Origin: an uncultured Roseburia sp.
Lineage (GTDB): Bacteria; Bacillota; Clostridia; Lachnospirales; Lachnospiraceae
NCBI GenBank assembly: GCA_945928585.1
Contig: CAMENQ010000116.1
Location: 1 to 7,234, forward strand
DNA length: 7,234 bases
Reading direction: 5' to 3'
Translations under genes and position numbers: made by a program
The notes under the pieces: model-generated
The model's input: the letters and a program-made list of their open reading frames with translations, nothing else
Databases searched by the model: none
Told to the model about the DNA's origin: nothing
Shown: piece by piece, positions 6,133 to 7,234 of the stretch
Layout: each line of letters starts with the position of its first letter
Numbering within the stretch: position 1 is the first letter of the stretch

Positions 6133-7234
6133 AAATCAGACTCCTTTATGCCGGCAGCGTGTAATTTAAAAGTGTTTTTCAGAGTGTTTTCTGTTCTCTT
6201 TAAGAGCCCTAAAACTTTGCCATTTTCTGCCTCTCCCGTTTCAATAAATTCATACAGGGGATTGAGAACGAAGGAATTATCGCAATAGTCAGTTAATTCC
6301 GAGATACTGATAATATGTCTTGAACCATCGCGAAGTCTTCCAAGGTGTACCATAATGTCAATTCCCGCAACGATTTGATTTCTTATGGCGTGGATTGGGA
6401 TATCAACGCCCATAAGAACCATAGTCTCCAAACGGCTCAGCATATCCTTTGGATTATTTCCGTGACCAGTGGAAAGGCTTCCGTCGTGCCCTGTACACAT
6501 AGCCTGAAGCATATCGAGGGTTTCGGCACCTCTTACTTCACCGACGATTATACGGTCAGGACGCATACGGAGACTTGTTTTTATAAGGTCGCGTATTGTA
6601 ATCATGTTTGAGCCTTCATCATTTGCCTGTCTTGCTTCAAGTCTTATAAGGTTTTTCAGGTGATAAAGCTGAAGCTCGGCAGAATCCTCAATGGTTATAA
6701 CTCTTTCCAGAGGGAGAATGTAGCCGGATAATATATTTAAAAAAGTAGTCTTACCGGAACCGGTACCACCGCTTATAAATATGTTATAGCGTGCTTTAAC
6801 AAGCTGTTTTAATGTATGGGCGGCTTCATTTGTGATGGAGCCTGATTCTATAAGGTTTTCCATGGCTAGAGGAACTTTAGGAAAACGTCTTATGGTAAGG
6901 GCAGGTCCATCAAGGGATATAGGATTCAGTACAATATTTACTCTGGAGCCGTCCTTCAGTCTTGTGTCCACTATAGGAGAGGACTGGTTTACACGCCTGT
7001 TTGAGGCAGCTACAATCTGCTGGACTATATCTGCAAGCTTTTCAGGGGAAGAAAAGCTTTTGCCGGAATCAAATATACGTCCGTTTCTCTCTAAAAAAAT
7101 ATGGTTATAACCATTAACCATGATTTCCGTTATGGAGTCATCGTTTAAGAAATCTTCCAAAATGTCAAGACCTCTTATGGAGTTAAAGAGCTCTTTACTT
7201 AGAGAAAGACGATTTTCAAGAGAAATATAATTTT
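6129..7234 (-). CDS. cpaF: CpaF/TadA secretion ATPase, N-terminus cut by window edge
   Basis: A cytoplasmic hexameric ATPase of the VirB11/GspE superfamily that powers pilus assembly. The frame is open from the window edge, with 367 residues visible and probably 50-100 missing compared with usual CpaF length. The first 24 visible codons (ELFNSIRGLDILEDFLNDDS) continue the CpaF N-terminal domain, so the TTG at 7160 is an internal Leu and not a start. Motifs, numbered from the first visible residue: Walker A GGTGSGKTT at 155-163, Asp box ITIEDSAEL at 179-187, Walker B RIIVGEVRG at 227-235 and His box GHDGSLSTGH at 248-257. The N-terminal ITEIMVNG and the RLKDGSRVNIVLNP region are also typical. 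All catalytic motifs are intact. It overlaps tadB by four bases. The real start and any upstream CpaE-like gene lie outside the window. Confidence 0.96.
   Translation of the reverse strand, partial: NYISLENRLSLSKELFNSIRGLDILEDFLNDDSITEIMVNGYNHIFLERNGRIFDSGKSFSSPEKLADIVQQIVAASNRRVNQSSPIVDTRLKDGSRVNIVLNPISLDGPALTIRRFPKVPLAMENLIESGSITNEAAHTLKQLVKARYNIFISGGTGSGKTTFLNILSGYILPLERVITIEDSAELQLYHLKNLIRLEARQANDEGSNMITIRDLIKTSLRMRPDRIIVGEVRGAETLDMLQAMCTGHDGSLSTGHGNNPKDMLSRLETMVLMGVDIPIHAIRNQIVAGIDIMVHLGRLRDGSRHIISISELTDYCDNSFVLNPLYEFIETGEAENGKVLGLLKRTENTLKNTFKLHAAGIKESDL

Noticed and set aside
6345..6611. A plus-strand 88-residue frame
   Set aside because: It is antisense to the Walker B and His box region of cpaF, whose conserved motifs show that the minus strand is the coding one.
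6832..7110. A plus-strand 92-residue frame
   Set aside because: It is antisense to the N-terminal part of cpaF and has no recognisable motif or ribosome binding site.
6129..7160. A complete 343-residue ATPase starting at TTG 7160
   Set aside because: The frame is open upstream to the window edge and the preceding 24 codons continue the CpaF N-terminal domain, so this TTG encodes an internal Leu.

Overview
The window is one side of a tightly packed, AT-rich operon. Every real gene is on the minus strand and is transcribed from position 7234 towards position 1. Gene content and order identify a Tad-type (type IVc) pilus locus of the kind found in monoderm Clostridia, most probably Lachnospiraceae or a relative. 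This placement rests on the low-GC composition, strong AGGAGG-like ribosome binding sites, an Flp1-like pilin, a DUF5702-like protein, a TadE-like protein with paired Cys/His motifs and a DUF6382-like protein. The genus cannot be fixed from the sequence.

In transcription order the layout is as follows. The CpaF/TadA secretion ATPase (6129-7234) lacks its N-terminus because it runs off the window edge. The inner-membrane platform proteins TadB (5374-6132) and TadC (3903-5372) follow. A 117-bp gap (3786-3902) holds two hairpins and a repeated 8-bp palindrome. Then come a small Flp1-like major pilin (3573-3785), a DUF5702-like surface or pseudopilin protein (2075-3583), a long TadE-like pseudopilin with a two-repeat Cys/His C-terminus (1091-2038), an A24 prepilin peptidase (627-1091), a short TadE-like protein with no leader (219-608), and the first 74 codons of a DUF6382/FHA-type protein (1-222). 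Most junctions are 1-11 base overlaps or very short gaps, so translational coupling is likely. The one real break is just before the pilin gene, where extra expression control would be expected.

The genes suggest one machine. CpaF hydrolyses ATP at the cytoplasmic face and drives TadB/TadC. The peptidase trims the leaders of the Flp1-like pilin and the long TadE-like protein. The TadE-like and DUF5702-like proteins probably form minor or tip components outside the membrane. The FHA-type protein may link assembly to Ser/Thr phosphorylation. The system type is known. The less ordinary points are the Ig-like extracytoplasmic insert in TadC, the predicted metal-binding repeats on a pseudopilin, a TadE-like protein whose reading frame cannot encode a leader, and the overlapping RNA structures ahead of the pilin gene. 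I found no RNA genes, CRISPR array, insertion sequence or other mobile element.
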